Shown: positions 8,276-16,941, counted from the stretch's first letter. The stretch is DNA of 64,000 nucleotides from Alicyclobacillus sp. (GCA_023511295.1 JAIMBT010000004.1:62001-126000); one strand, 5' to 3'. Translations and numbers: made by a program. The notes: generated from the sequence alone by a model not told the origin.

Positions 8276-9476
8276 AACGTACCACTCCTTTCGTTTCCAA
8301 CTGCGAGATCTCATCCGCCCCATAGCCGAGTTCGCCGAGCACCTCTCGCGTGTTCGCACCGCAGTCGGGACCGGCCCACTGAATGGCACCCGGCGTGTCG
8401 GTCAGTTTCGGAACGACCCCCGGCATCACGATGTCGCGACCGCCAGGCCCTGGCACGGGGACGAACATGTCGCGAGCCCGGTACTGTGGGTCCGCATAAA
8501 TGTCCGCCATGTCGTAAATGGGGCCACCGGGGATGCCCGCCTCGGCCAGCCACGCCACCAGCTGCGCGCAGGGATGCTGCACCGTCCACGCGGCGATGGC
8601 ATCGTCGAGGCGTTGCACGTTGGCGACCCGCCCCGGGTTGTCGGCGAGGGCCGGGTCGGCAGCGAGATCAGGCCGATCCATCAGGCGCATCAAGCGCTGG
8701 AACAACGAGTCGCTGTTGGCACCGATGGCGAGCCAGCGCCCATCCTGGGTCGGGTACACGTTCGAGGGCGCCGCGGCCTTCAGCGTGTTGCCCTGCCGCT
8801 CGCGGATGGAGCCCTCGTGGACGTATTCCGGCAACAGCCCTTCCATCAGCGTGAACACGGACTCGTAGAGCGCGACGTCGACCACCTGGCCGCGCCCACC
8901 GGACGTGCTGTGCAGGTCCCGGTGGTACAAGGCCATGAGCGTGCCGATGACCGCATACAGCGCCGCTATGGAATCGCCGAGCGACAGTCCAACGCGCACC
9001 GGCGGTCGGTCGGGAAAACCGGTGACCGCCCGCAAGCCGCCCATCGACTCGGCGATGTTGCCAAACCCCGGCCGGTTGCGGTACGGTCCGGTTTGTCCGT
9101 ATCCCGTCACGCTGGTGACGATGAGGCGGGGGTTGAGCGCTTTCATCTCCTCGTGCGAGAGGTGCCACTGCTCGAGCGTGCCCGGTTTGAAGTTCTCAAT
9201 CACGACATCTGCCGTCTCGAGCAGGCGCCGCACCACAGCTCGGCCTTCCTCCTGGTGGAGATCGACGGCGATGGATCGCTTGTTGCGCATCTGCACGCGG
9301 CTCCAGTACGAGTCCCCGCCGTCGCGCGGTGCGAGGCCCCACTGGCGAATCTGATCGCCCTTCGGCGACTCGACCTTGATCACGTCCGCCCCGAAGTCGG
9401 ACAAGATGCGAGTGGCAAACGGTCCGGCGATGAACGCCCCGAGTTCAATGACGCGAATCCCTTCGAGCGGGCGCAT
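8253..9476 (-). CDS. Type III (CaiB/BaiF) CoA-transferase
   Basis: Family III CoA-transferase, 407 residues. The catalytic aspartate aligns with Asp158 in GLSLGDSI; the N-terminal FIAGPFATRIL and FGADVIKVE segments are typical. These enzymes move CoA between a donor such as succinyl-CoA and a free carboxylic acid. ATG at 9476 has GAGGAGGGG upstream and starts 2 bases after the GntR stop. Coupling with an HMG-CoA-lyase homologue recalls mammalian SUGCT, which can activate glutarate and 3-hydroxy-3-methylglutarate, so activation of such an acid for the lyase is plausible but inferred. Confidence 0.9.
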   Translation of the reverse strand: MRPLEGIRVIELGAFIAGPFATRILSDFGADVIKVESPKGDQIRQWGLAPRDGGDSYWSRVQMRNKRSIAVDLHQEEGRAVVRRLLETADVVIENFKPGTLEQWHLSHEEMKALNPRLIVTSVTGYGQTGPYRNRPGFGNIAESMGGLRAVTGFPDRPPVRVGLSLGDSIAALYAVIGTLMALYHRDLHSTSGGRGQVVDVALYESVFTLMEGLLPEYVHEGSIRERQGNTLKAAAPSNVYPTQDGRWLAIGANSDSLFQRLMRLMDRPDLAADPALADNPGRVANVQRLDDAIAAWTVQHPCAQLVAWLAEAGIPGGPIYDMADIYADPQYRARDMFVPVPGPGGRDIVMPGVVPKLTDTPGAIQWAGPDCGANTREVLGELGYGADEISQLETKGVVRCAVSRAD

Positions 9477-9478
9477 CT

Positions 9479-10105
9479 TCACCCCTCCTCTGCCTCGTCG
9501 TGGATGGTCAGGACAAACCGAAGATCTCGGTCCAGGTGCTGCCGCATCCGCTCCCACGCCAACTCCGCCTGCCCGTCGCGAATCGCGCGAAAGATATCCC
9601 AGTGCTCTTCGACCGATTCGACCCGGCGGTGGTACACCTTGAAGATGAACACGCGGTAGTAGCGGCTGAGCGCGGACACCTCGTTCATGACCTTCTGCAG
9701 CCGCGGGTTTCCGCAGGCTTGGCAGATTTGGTCGTGAAACGCGGTGTTGTTGTCGATAAACGCGTCGATCTCGCCCCGCAGAATGGACGCATCCGTCTCC
9801 CGCAACACGCGCTCCAGCCCCTGAACCCCAGCGCCGTCGATGCGACTCGCGGCGAGTTGGGCGGCCATCGGTTCGACCGCCAAGCGGAGCTGGTACAAGT
9901 CCTCGAAATCCCGGCGCGATGGCTGAAACAACGTGATGACCCCGGGGTCCGTCATCTGCACCAAGCCCTCCTGCTCCAATCGGCGGATGGCCTCCCGCAC
10001 GGGACTCCGACTCACGCGCAGGTCCTTCGCGACCTTGCTCTCGACGATGCGCGACCCTGGCTCGAACTGACGCGATAAGATCTGTTCGCGCAGGTAACGG
10101 TACAC
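9479..10105 (-). CDS. GntR-family regulator, FCD (FadR) type
   Basis: Winged-helix DNA-binding domain (SRSPVREAIRRLEQEGL recognition segment near 33-49) followed by an all-helical FCD ligand domain with metal/acid-binding residues (ITLFQPSRRDFEDLYQLR, then DNNTAFHD and a later EEHWDIF segment). Such regulators sense carboxylic acids. A GTG at 10105 gives 208 residues, but in-frame homologous-looking residues (LNDPITRADPLADQ) continue to a CTG at 10147, which has a GGGGGG site 7 bases upstream; the true start may be this CTG. It precedes the CoA-transferase by 2 bases and probably controls its own operon. Confidence 0.88.
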   Translation of the reverse strand: MYRYLREQILSRQFEPGSRIVESKVAKDLRVSRSPVREAIRRLEQEGLVQMTDPGVITLFQPSRRDFEDLYQLRLAVEPMAAQLAASRIDGAGVQGLERVLRETDASILRGEIDAFIDNNTAFHDQICQACGNPRLQKVMNEVSALSRYYRVFIFKVYHRRVESVEEHWDIFRAIRDGQAELAWERMRQHLDRDLRFVLTIHDEAEEG

Positions 10106-10179
10106 CTGATCTGCCAGCGGATCTGCCCGCGTGATGGGATCATTCAGCGTCAGACCCCCCTTTCCTCGATGGCTGTCGG

Positions 10180-10189
10180 CTGTCGACAG
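10180..10189. promoter_or_regulatory. Palindromic operator candidate for the GntR operon
   Basis: CTGTCGACAG is a perfect 10-bp palindrome about 14 bases downstream of the gntR -10 box and upstream of the ribosome site. Its position around the first transcribed bases suits autorepression by the FCD regulator. The sequence is not the textbook FadR half-site. Confidence 0.45.
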
Positions 10190-10203
10190 TGGACTATGCC
10201 ACC

Positions 10204-10232
10204 ATCATATGACGAAGAGGTTCTGAACACAA
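10204..10232 (-). promoter_or_regulatory. Promoter of the gntR-CoA-transferase-lyase-MFS operon
   Basis: TTGTGT (10232-10227) and TATGAT (10209-10204) on the minus strand are separated by exactly 17 bases, a good sigma-A-type promoter. It lies about 60 bases before the regulator's candidate CTG start. Confidence 0.6.
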
Positions 10233-10292
10233 TCGTTTTTCGTGTCCTTCCCGATGTTTTGACGGTTGGACCTGCGCGCCACGGCCCGTGTG

Positions 10293-10328
10293 AAAAACGC
10301 CGCCCCGCACGCGGCGGAACGGCGTTTC
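10293..10328 (-). terminator. Terminator after the upstream CoA-transferase
   Basis: On the minus strand a GC-rich stem (ACGCCG with CGGCGT, plus an inner CCGC/GCGG stem) is followed by TTTTTC. It lies about 65 bases beyond the CoA-transferase stop and separates that unit from the gntR operon. Confidence 0.75.
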
Positions 10329-10393
10329 AGGCAGAGCCACGGACGGGCGGCGGCAGCACCCGGGGCACGTCGCCCGCTTCGCGGCGGCGGGAG

Positions 10394-11584
10394 TCAGGCC
10401 ACCACTCCGTGGTCGCGCAGTTGCGCAATCTCTTCGTCGGTGCGGCCCAACTCGCGCAGGATGGCGTCCGTGTGTTCGCCGACGAGCGGCGGTGGCAGCG
10501 TCATGCGGGCTGGCGTCGCCGCGAAGTGGACGGGAAACGCGACCTGCTGCAGCGGACCCGCGACGGGGTGGTCCACCGTCTGCACCATGCCGAGCGCCTC
10601 CGTCTGCGGGTGGCCGCCGTAGATGTCCGCGAGGTTGAGGATGGGCCCCGCCGGCACGCCAACGTCTTCGAGCGCGGCGACCCAGTGCGCGACCGGCTGC
10701 GTGGAAAGCTGTGCTTCGAGGTCGTGCTCCAACTCCAGTCGATGTTGAACGCGCGCTGCGTTTGTGACGTACCGTGGGTCCGACTTCCACTCCGGCCGAC
10801 CGAACGCGTCGCACAGCCGCTGCCACAGCGCGTCGTTGCCGCAGGCAATCACAAGGTGACCGTCCGCAGCGCGGTACGCTTGGTACGGCGCCAGATTTGG
10901 GTGCGCGGACCCCATGGCACGGGGCGTTTCGCCGGTGGCAAAGTAGTTTCCTGCCCAGTTGATGTGGAACGCCAACTGCGTCTCATAGAGCGAGGTCGTC
11001 AGGTACTGGCCTTCCCCTGTCCGCTCGCGGTGGAACAGCGCGGCAAGGATGCCGGTCAAGCCAAACATCGCAGCGCCGAGGTCCGCCATCGCGAACCCTG
11101 CCTTGACCGGCGGGCCATCCGGCTCACCGGTTAAGGACATCAGGCCGCCACTCGCCTGCGCCAGCAGGTCGTAGCCGGGCTTGTCGGCGTACGGACCTGT
11201 CTCCCCGAAGGCGGAGATGTGCAGCACCACCAGCCGCGGATTGACCTGCCGCAGCGTCGGGTAGTCGAGACCCAGTCGGTCGCGCGTCGACGCGCGGAAG
11301 TTCTCGACGACGACGTCCGCGTGCCGAGCGAGATCGTACACAATCCGCTGGCCCTCCGGGTCCTTCAGATTGACGGCAATGGAGCGCTTGTTGCGGTTGA
11401 TGGCGAGGAAGTACGTGCTGTCCTGTCCGATGAATGGCGGCCCCCAGTGCCTCGTATCGTCACCCCGGCCAGGCTCTTCGACCTTCACCACGTCCGCGCC
11501 CATGTCGCCGAGGCTCATGGTGATGTACGGCCCGGACAGGATACGCGACAGGTCGAGGACGCGGATACCCGACAGAATCCCCAT
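10394..11584 (-). CDS. Type III (CaiB/BaiF) CoA-transferase
   Basis: Second family III CoA-transferase, 396 residues, with the catalytic Asp158 in FAMADLG and the RILSGPYITMSLGDMGADVVKVE-type N-terminus. It is distinct from the copy at 8.3 kb. ATG at 11584 has AAGGGAGGG upstream. It follows the two-gene acyl-CoA dehydrogenase by 14 bases and ends the transcript at the terminator at 10293. It most likely gives the CoA ester that the dehydrogenase and hydratase then process. Confidence 0.9.
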   Translation of the reverse strand: MGILSGIRVLDLSRILSGPYITMSLGDMGADVVKVEEPGRGDDTRHWGPPFIGQDSTYFLAINRNKRSIAVNLKDPEGQRIVYDLARHADVVVENFRASTRDRLGLDYPTLRQVNPRLVVLHISAFGETGPYADKPGYDLLAQASGGLMSLTGEPDGPPVKAGFAMADLGAAMFGLTGILAALFHRERTGEGQYLTTSLYETQLAFHINWAGNYFATGETPRAMGSAHPNLAPYQAYRAADGHLVIACGNDALWQRLCDAFGRPEWKSDPRYVTNAARVQHRLELEHDLEAQLSTQPVAHWVAALEDVGVPAGPILNLADIYGGHPQTEALGMVQTVDHPVAGPLQQVAFPVHFAATPARMTLPPPLVGEHTDAILRELGRTDEEIAQLRDHGVVA

Positions 11585-11598
11585 CGTGAGCCCTCCCT

Positions 11599-12594
11599 TC
11601 AGCGTGTGAGAAACGACCAGACGTCCTCTGCCTGCAACTCCTCCATCACGACGCTGGCCCAATCCTGCTCGTTTCCGTACTCGTGGCGGTAGGACCACAG
11701 GCGGCGTGTGAAGTGGTGCAGCTGGTACTCCTCCGTGAAGCCGATGGCGCCGTGCGCCTGGTGGGCCCGCGCGGTCGCCACCTGTGCAGCCTGTGCCAAC
11801 AGGACCTTGGCCATCGCGGCGTAGCGCATGAAGGCTCCTGTTTCCCAATCGGCGCGGGCGCGATTGGCGATGGCCCGCATCTCGGCGAGCTGCGCCGCAA
11901 TCTCCGCCACCATCTGCTGCACCGCCTGAAACTTCGCGAGTGGGCGGCCAAACTGCCGGCGTTCGCCGACGTGCGCGACGGTCAAGTCGAGCACCCGCTG
12001 CAGCGTCCCCGACGCGAGCATCACCCGCGTGAGCGCCGCCATCGCCCGCACCTCGCGAAGAGAGACCGGCCCGGGCTCGCTGCACGTCGCCGTCCCGTCA
12101 ACGTGAACCGTGTCCAACGGCTCCCCGGCCAGATTGACCGCAGGTTCCACGCGGAACGAGGGGGGTTCGAGCAAGCTCAGCCGCGTCCCACCAGCGTGCG
12201 GTGTGACCAACACCAATGCCTGCGCCGCACGGGCCCAGGGAACCCCTTGCACCGTAAACCCGGTGTCCCCCGCGAGCGGCGCGGCCGTGATGGCCAGCGA
12301 GATGGGGCCTTCCGGCAAGTTCCAGCCCAAGCCCTCCACCAGATGCGAGACAAGGTAGGATTCCGCCAGTGGGATGGGGGCAGCGTAGTACCCCGCCACT
12401 TCGAGCACGCCGAGGGCATCGCCGAAGGTCAGCCCGTCTGGGTCGGTGCGGGTGAACCCGGCAGCATCCAACGTCCGCCACAAGGCGGCTGGCCACGTCC
12501 CGGCCGCCGCTTCGTCCCGCACTTGCGGCGTGACCCCATCCTCCAACATCCGCCGGGCCGTCTCCAAAATCACCTGGTCCATGTCGCTGCTCAT
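11599..12594 (-). CDS. Acyl-CoA dehydrogenase-like subunit, small partner
   Basis: A 331-residue acyl-CoA dehydrogenase-fold protein, about 50 residues shorter than the family norm. It keeps HGAIGFTEEY near residue 288 but has nothing equivalent to the YEGTS segment carrying the usual catalytic Glu. Its start overlaps the stop of the next dehydrogenase gene by 4 bases (ATGA). Paired genes of this form build alpha2beta2 acyl-CoA dehydrogenases in actinobacterial steroid degradation (ChsE/FadE pairs), where only one active site per pair is complete. I infer the same arrangement here. Confidence 0.85.
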   Translation of the reverse strand: MSSDMDQVILETARRMLEDGVTPQVRDEAAAGTWPAALWRTLDAAGFTRTDPDGLTFGDALGVLEVAGYYAAPIPLAESYLVSHLVEGLGWNLPEGPISLAITAAPLAGDTGFTVQGVPWARAAQALVLVTPHAGGTRLSLLEPPSFRVEPAVNLAGEPLDTVHVDGTATCSEPGPVSLREVRAMAALTRVMLASGTLQRVLDLTVAHVGERRQFGRPLAKFQAVQQMVAEIAAQLAEMRAIANRARADWETGAFMRYAAMAKVLLAQAAQVATARAHQAHGAIGFTEEYQLHHFTRRLWSYRHEYGNEQDWASVVMEELQAEDVWSFLTR

Positions 12595-13742
12595 CGCAAG
12601 CCCAACCCCCTCGCCACAATCCCCCGCAAGATCTCGTTGGTTCCTCCGCGCAAGGTGAACCCCGGCCCGTGGTAGATGGACTGCGCGAGCCACACCGAGA
12701 ACCCATCGGCACTTGCTGTCGACGGCATCTGGCAGGCCATTCGCTCGGCAATCTCCGTGACCTTGCGCTCAAACTGCGTCCCGGCGTCTTTGACGAGGGC
12801 CGCCTCCACCACCGGGTTGGCTCCGCGCTCGAGCATGCCAGCAATCGAGATGGACAACTCGCGCAGCGCCGCCAGTTCGCTGACCAACAGGGCGACCTCG
12901 CGGTGAAGGTACGGGTCCGCGAGCGTGCGGGCGCGTTCCACCACGGCCCGCAACAGCGGGAAGGTGGTGAGGAAGCGCTCGGGTCCGCTGCGTTCGTAGG
13001 CCAGTTCTTCCGTGACCTGTCGCCAGCCGTCGCCCACCTCGCCGACCACCTGGTCCGCCGGGATGAACACGTCGTCAAAGAATACCTCGTTGAAGTGGTG
13101 ACCGCCATCGAGTAAGCGGATGGGCCGTATCGTGACGCCCGGCGCCCGCAGGTCGACAATCACGTTGGTCAGGCCCTCGTGCCGGCTGTCCCCTGGGGGA
13201 CCGCTGCGGACGAGCGCCATCATGTAGTGGCAGTCATGCGCGCCGCTGCTCCAGATCTTCTGGCCGGTCAGCCGCCAGCCGTCGCCGTCCGGCTCCAACT
13301 TGCTGCGGACCGCGGACAGGTCGGAGCCAGCCCCGGGCTCGCTCATGCCGATGGCCCAGTACGCGCTTCCCCGCGCCATCTCCGGAAGATAGCGCTGTTT
13401 TTGCGCTTCTGAACCGTGGCGGAGAATCAGGGGACCCATCTGGCGGTCGGCTATCCAGTGCGCAGCGACCGGCGCTCCGGCGGCCAGCAGTTCCTCGAGG
13501 ACCACGTACCGCTCGAGGGCGGACCGGCCGTGTCCACCGTACGTTTTGGGCCACGTCATGCCGATGTAGCCGCGAGCGCCGAGACGCTGACTGAAGTCTG
13601 GGTCGAAGCTGCCGAGCCACGCGTCGCAGACCGGCTGAAACCGCCCGGCGGCCTGTTCTTCGGCCAGAAAGTCGCGCACTTCCTGGCGGAGCACCTCGGC
13701 CGTTGCGGGCAAGCGCTGGGTGGCAAACGTAAAAGCTGTCAA
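12591..13742 (-). CDS. Acyl-CoA dehydrogenase-like subunit, large partner
   Basis: A 383-residue acyl-CoA dehydrogenase. The mid-region flavin motif (MSEPGAGSDLS, near 133) is intact. At the C-terminus the usual YEGTS is replaced by RGGTN, putting Gly366 where the catalytic Glu normally sits; the base must come from elsewhere, as in isovaleryl-type enzymes or heteromeric pairs. TTG at 13742 with GAGGAGG upstream is the start. It overlaps its smaller partner by 4 bases and follows the enoyl-CoA hydratase by 18 bases. Confidence 0.88.
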   Translation of the reverse strand: MTAFTFATQRLPATAEVLRQEVRDFLAEEQAAGRFQPVCDAWLGSFDPDFSQRLGARGYIGMTWPKTYGGHGRSALERYVVLEELLAAGAPVAAHWIADRQMGPLILRHGSEAQKQRYLPEMARGSAYWAIGMSEPGAGSDLSAVRSKLEPDGDGWRLTGQKIWSSGAHDCHYMMALVRSGPPGDSRHEGLTNVIVDLRAPGVTIRPIRLLDGGHHFNEVFFDDVFIPADQVVGEVGDGWRQVTEELAYERSGPERFLTTFPLLRAVVERARTLADPYLHREVALLVSELAALRELSISIAGMLERGANPVVEAALVKDAGTQFERKVTEIAERMACQMPSTASADGFSVWLAQSIYHGPGFTLRGGTNEILRGIVARGLGLR

Positions 13743-13760
13743 CCTGCTCCCTCCTCTCGC

Positions 13761-14546
13761 TTATCGGCGGTGGTACGCTGGCGTTCGCTTCTCCCGAAAC
13801 GCCCGCAGCGCCTCTTGGGAGTCCTCCGTGGATTGGATGATGCCCATGTGGGACGAGATGAGATCAAGCGCGGTGCGCAGATCAAGGTGGGCGCTCTGGT
13901 AGACCGCGCGTTTGATGGTCTCGATGACGAGCGGTGGCATCTGCGCAATCTTTTCCGCCAGCCGGTAGGTGAACGAGTTTAGGTCGGCGTCCTCGACCGC
14001 GTGGTTCACGAGGCCGATGCGCTCAGCCGTTGCGCCGTCGATGAAGTCTGCCGTCCACAGCAGTTCCAGCGCTTTGGCCGTCCCGACGAGGCGCGGCAGG
14101 AAGTAGGCGCCGCCGTCACCCGGAACGAGGCCGACGCGCGCGTAGCCCTCCGACAAGCGAGCCGACTTCGCCGCCACGCGAATGTCGCACATCAGCGCCA
14201 TGTCGAGGCCCGCTCCGACCGCTGCCCCGCCAATCATGGCGATGACCGGCTTGTCGATCTCCTGCAGGAGGAGAGGGATGCGGTGAATCCGCTTCCAGAG
14301 CATGTTCTTTCGATCCAGCGGCGGCGCGTCCCCGCCCAAGATGTCGAGTTCGGCACCACTGCAAAACGCCTGACCCGCCCCGGTCACGACCAGCACGCGG
14401 ATATCCGGGTCGTCGCGAAGCTCGGCCAGCGCATCCGCCCACGCATCAATCATCGTCAGCGTGAAGGCGTTGTGATGGTGCGGTCGGTTGAGGACGATGG
14501 TGCCGATGGCCCCATCGCGCTGTAACAAGATTTCGTCGCTTGACAA
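13761..14546 (-). CDS. Enoyl-CoA hydratase/isomerase family protein
   Basis: Crotonase-fold protein of 261 residues. Oxyanion-hole segments CSGAELDIL and GGAAVGAGLDMAL are present. LSEGYARVGLVPGDGG holds a Glu position seen in hydratases and a second acidic residue. It would hydrate the double bond introduced by the adjacent dehydrogenase pair. The TTG at 14546 has AAGGGGG about 10 bases upstream. It is the first gene of the hydratase, dehydrogenase pair and CoA-transferase unit; it may be read through from ccdA, which ends 52 bases before it. Confidence 0.9.
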   Translation of the reverse strand: MSSDEILLQRDGAIGTIVLNRPHHHNAFTLTMIDAWADALAELRDDPDIRVLVVTGAGQAFCSGAELDILGGDAPPLDRKNMLWKRIHRIPLLLQEIDKPVIAMIGGAAVGAGLDMALMCDIRVAAKSARLSEGYARVGLVPGDGGAYFLPRLVGTAKALELLWTADFIDGATAERIGLVNHAVEDADLNSFTYRLAEKIAQMPPLVIETIKRAVYQSAHLDLRTALDLISSHMGIIQSTEDSQEALRAFREKRTPAYHRR

Positions 14547-14598
14547 ATCAGGTTTCCCCCTTCGAGATACCGGCGAATTGGGACAGCCGGACGCGCGT

Positions 14599-15315
14599 TC
14601 AAAACCCGGTGAACCCGCCGTAGAGTTGAATCAACCAGACCGTGATCCGCGACAAGCTGTTCGTGAGCAGCAGGACGCCGAGCACGACCATCAGGCCGCC
14701 GCCGATGCGCGACAACCGCGCACCGTAGCGCGATAGCCTCTTCACCGAGCCGAGCGTGAAGCCGAGGATACAAAACGGCACCGCGAAGCCGACGATGTAG
14801 GCGAGGATGAGCGAAATGCCCAGCACGCTGTGCGTCGCGCTCATCACGAGGACGCCGGCCAGGATGGGCCCCACGCAGGGCGACCAACCGGCCGCAAAGC
14901 TGATGCCGACCAGCACAGCCCCTGCGTACGTGGCGGGCGCCCGGCGAAGCGTCAGCCGGCGCTCGCGCATCATCCAGCCGGGTTGGATGATGCCGCTCAG
15001 CACCAAGCCCATCGCAACGACAATCAGCCCGCCGACGATGCGAATCCACTTCCGGTACTCCGCAAACAGCGCACCGAGCAACGTCGCGGAGAGACCCAGG
15101 GAGAAGAAGATGAGAGAGAACCCGAGGACGAAGAAGAGGGTGTGGACGAGGGCCCGCATGCGGTGATTGACCGTATGCCGCGCCGTCGGAGTGTACGTCA
15201 CGCCCGATATGTACGAGATATAGGACGGGTACAGTGGCAGGCAACACGGCGAGAGGAAGGATAGGACACCGGCCAGGAAGGCCAGCCACATGGTCGGATT
15301 GGAGCCGAGCGTCAC
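14599..15315 (-). CDS. ccdA: Cytochrome c biogenesis protein CcdA
   Basis: Six-helix membrane thiol-disulfide carrier of 238 residues. The redox cysteines are in SPCCLPLYP (Cys24/Cys25) and WSPCVGP (Cys147). CcdA passes electrons from cytoplasmic thioredoxin to outward-facing proteins such as ResA. GTG at 15315 has AAGGGGGG upstream. It follows the ResA-like lipoprotein by 30 bases, which is the expected electron acceptor. The double Cys-Cys in the first motif is slightly unusual. Confidence 0.93.
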   Translation of the reverse strand: MTLGSNPTMWLAFLAGVLSFLSPCCLPLYPSYISYISGVTYTPTARHTVNHRMRALVHTLFFVLGFSLIFFSLGLSATLLGALFAEYRKWIRIVGGLIVVAMGLVLSGIIQPGWMMRERRLTLRRAPATYAGAVLVGISFAAGWSPCVGPILAGVLVMSATHSVLGISLILAYIVGFAVPFCILGFTLGSVKRLSRYGARLSRIGGGLMVVLGVLLLTNSLSRITVWLIQLYGGFTGF

Positions 15316-15345
15316 CGCGAATCCCCCCTTCGTCGCTGTTGCACC

Positions 15346-15948
15346 TCAGGCGCGTTTCAGGGCTTGGTCCAGCATGGCCTCCAACTGTGACTTCGACAAC
15401 TTGCCGACGTAAGCGGCGGTGATGACCCCGTTTGGCGCCACGATGAAGGTCGTCGGAAACGCCATCAAGTCGTAGGCGTTGAAGAACGCTTGCTTGGGGT
15501 CGAGCAACACGGGGTACGTCACCCCGTACTGTCGCACGAACGCCCGAGCCTTCGCCGGGGTGTCGTTCACCCCGGTCATGTTCACGCCGAGGAACTGCAC
15601 CCGCCCCGCGTACGCCTTCGCCACCTCCACCAAGTCAGGTGTCTCCGCCTGACACGGCGGGCACCAGGAAGCCCACACGTTGATGACAAGCGGCTGCTTC
15701 CCAATGTAGAGGGCGAGCGACACGGTCGACTGCTGATTGAGGGTCTCCAGTTCGACGATGGGCGCGCGCTTGCCGACGAGCGGACTGTTACGCGCCAACG
15801 ACGCGCTGGCCGCGTTCCCCGCTGTGCCGGCGTTGCTTGAAGCAGACGCTGCCATGGTCGTCTGGTTCGGCACACCACACCCGGCCAACAGCAACAGGGT
15901 CGCCCCCGCTAGCGCCAGGGTGGTGCGCCGGACGAATGTCTGGCCCAT
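15346..15948 (-). CDS. resA: ResA/TlpA-like thiol-disulfide oxidoreductase, lipoprotein
   Basis: A 200-residue extracytoplasmic thioredoxin-fold protein. The N-terminal signal ends in a lipobox LAGC with Cys24 as the lipid site. The redox motif CPPC is Cys96/Cys99 in WASWCPPCQAE, and a cis-proline region (GVTYPVLLD, then AFPTTFIV) follows. Family role: reduces apocytochrome c haem-binding cysteines or spore-envelope proteins. ATG at 15948 has AAGGGGG upstream. It is sandwiched between an aldo/keto reductase and ccdA in one transcript. Confidence 0.92.
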   Translation of the reverse strand: MGQTFVRRTTLALAGATLLLLAGCGVPNQTTMAASASSNAGTAGNAASASLARNSPLVGKRAPIVELETLNQQSTVSLALYIGKQPLVINVWASWCPPCQAETPDLVEVAKAYAGRVQFLGVNMTGVNDTPAKARAFVRQYGVTYPVLLDPKQAFFNAYDLMAFPTTFIVAPNGVITAAYVGKLSKSQLEAMLDQALKRA

Positions 15949-15960
15949 CCGCCATCCCCC

Positions 15961-16941
15961 TTACCGGAAACCGAGGACGGGGTGCGGAACATACGGTTCC
16001 TCCAACCGCGCGACTTCGTCCGCGGACAGCTGGAGGTCGACGGCTGCGACCGCGTCTTCCAGGTGGTGCATCTTCGTCGCACCGACAATCGGCGCCGTCA
16101 CCTGGGGCTTCTGCAGCACCCACGCGAGCGCCACCTGAGCCCTCGAGACGCCGCGCTGTGCAGCCACCTCCGCCACCCGCTCGACCACCTTGCGGTCCGC
16201 ATCTGCCGTCTTCGCGTACAGCGTCTTGCCAAACTCGTCCGTTTCCGAGCGGGCCGTCTGCTCGTCCCAATCACGCGTCAGCCGGCCACGTGCGAGGGGG
16301 CTCCACGGGATGACCCCAATCCCCTCTGCCTCACACAGCGGCAGCATCTCGCGCTCTTCCTCGCGGTAGAGCAGGTTGACGTAGTTCTGCATCGACACAA
16401 ACCGCGTCCAGCCGTGCCGCTCTGCCGTGTACAAGGCCTTTTGAAACTGCCAAGCGTACATCGACGACGCTCCGATGTACCGGGCCTTGCCCGCCTTTAC
16501 CACGTCGTGCAGGGCTTCCATCGTCTCTTCAATCGGCGTGTTGTAGTCCCAGCGGTGAATCTGGTACAGATCTACATAGTCTGTGCCGAGGCGCTTCAAA
16601 CTGGCGTCTATCTCGCGCAGAATGGCCTTGCGCGACAGGCCTTGGCCGTTCGGCCCCGGGTGCATCCGCCCGTTCACCTTCGTCGCAATCACCACGTCGT
16701 CCCGGTGAACGAAGTCCTTCAGCGCGCGGCCGAGGATCTCCTCGCTCGTCCCGTCCGAGTACACGTTCGCCGTGTCAAAGAAGTTGATGCCGAGCTCGAG
16801 TGCGCGGCGGATGAACGGCCGGCTCTCGGCCTCCGGAAGCACCCAGCGGTGGTTTCCCCGCTCCGGCACGCCGTAACTCATGCAGCCGAGGCAAATCCGT
16901 GACACTTCAAGACCTGTCTGGCCCAGTCGCACGTACTCCAT
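15961..16941 (-). CDS. Aldo/keto reductase
   Basis: NADPH-dependent aldo/keto reductase of 326 residues. The catalytic set is seen in FFDTANVYSDG (Asp and Tyr), TKVNG (Lys) and YQIHRWD (His). The C-terminal VGATK segment binds the cofactor. ATG at 16941 has GAGGAGG upstream. It belongs to the AKR13/YhdN-like broad aldehyde-reductase group. It is 12 bases upstream of resA, though a functional link is not obvious. Confidence 0.92.
   Translation of the reverse strand: MEYVRLGQTGLEVSRICLGCMSYGVPERGNHRWVLPEAESRPFIRRALELGINFFDTANVYSDGTSEEILGRALKDFVHRDDVVIATKVNGRMHPGPNGQGLSRKAILREIDASLKRLGTDYVDLYQIHRWDYNTPIEETMEALHDVVKAGKARYIGASSMYAWQFQKALYTAERHGWTRFVSMQNYVNLLYREEEREMLPLCEAEGIGVIPWSPLARGRLTRDWDEQTARSETDEFGKTLYAKTADADRKVVERVAEVAAQRGVSRAQVALAWVLQKPQVTAPIVGATKMHHLEDAVAAVDLQLSADEVARLEEPYVPHPVLGFR

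Noticed and set aside
7716-9659. 647-codon plus-strand frame opposite the lyase and CoA-transferase
   Set aside because: It is antisense to genes with intact catalytic motifs and ribosome sites and runs through three gene boundaries.
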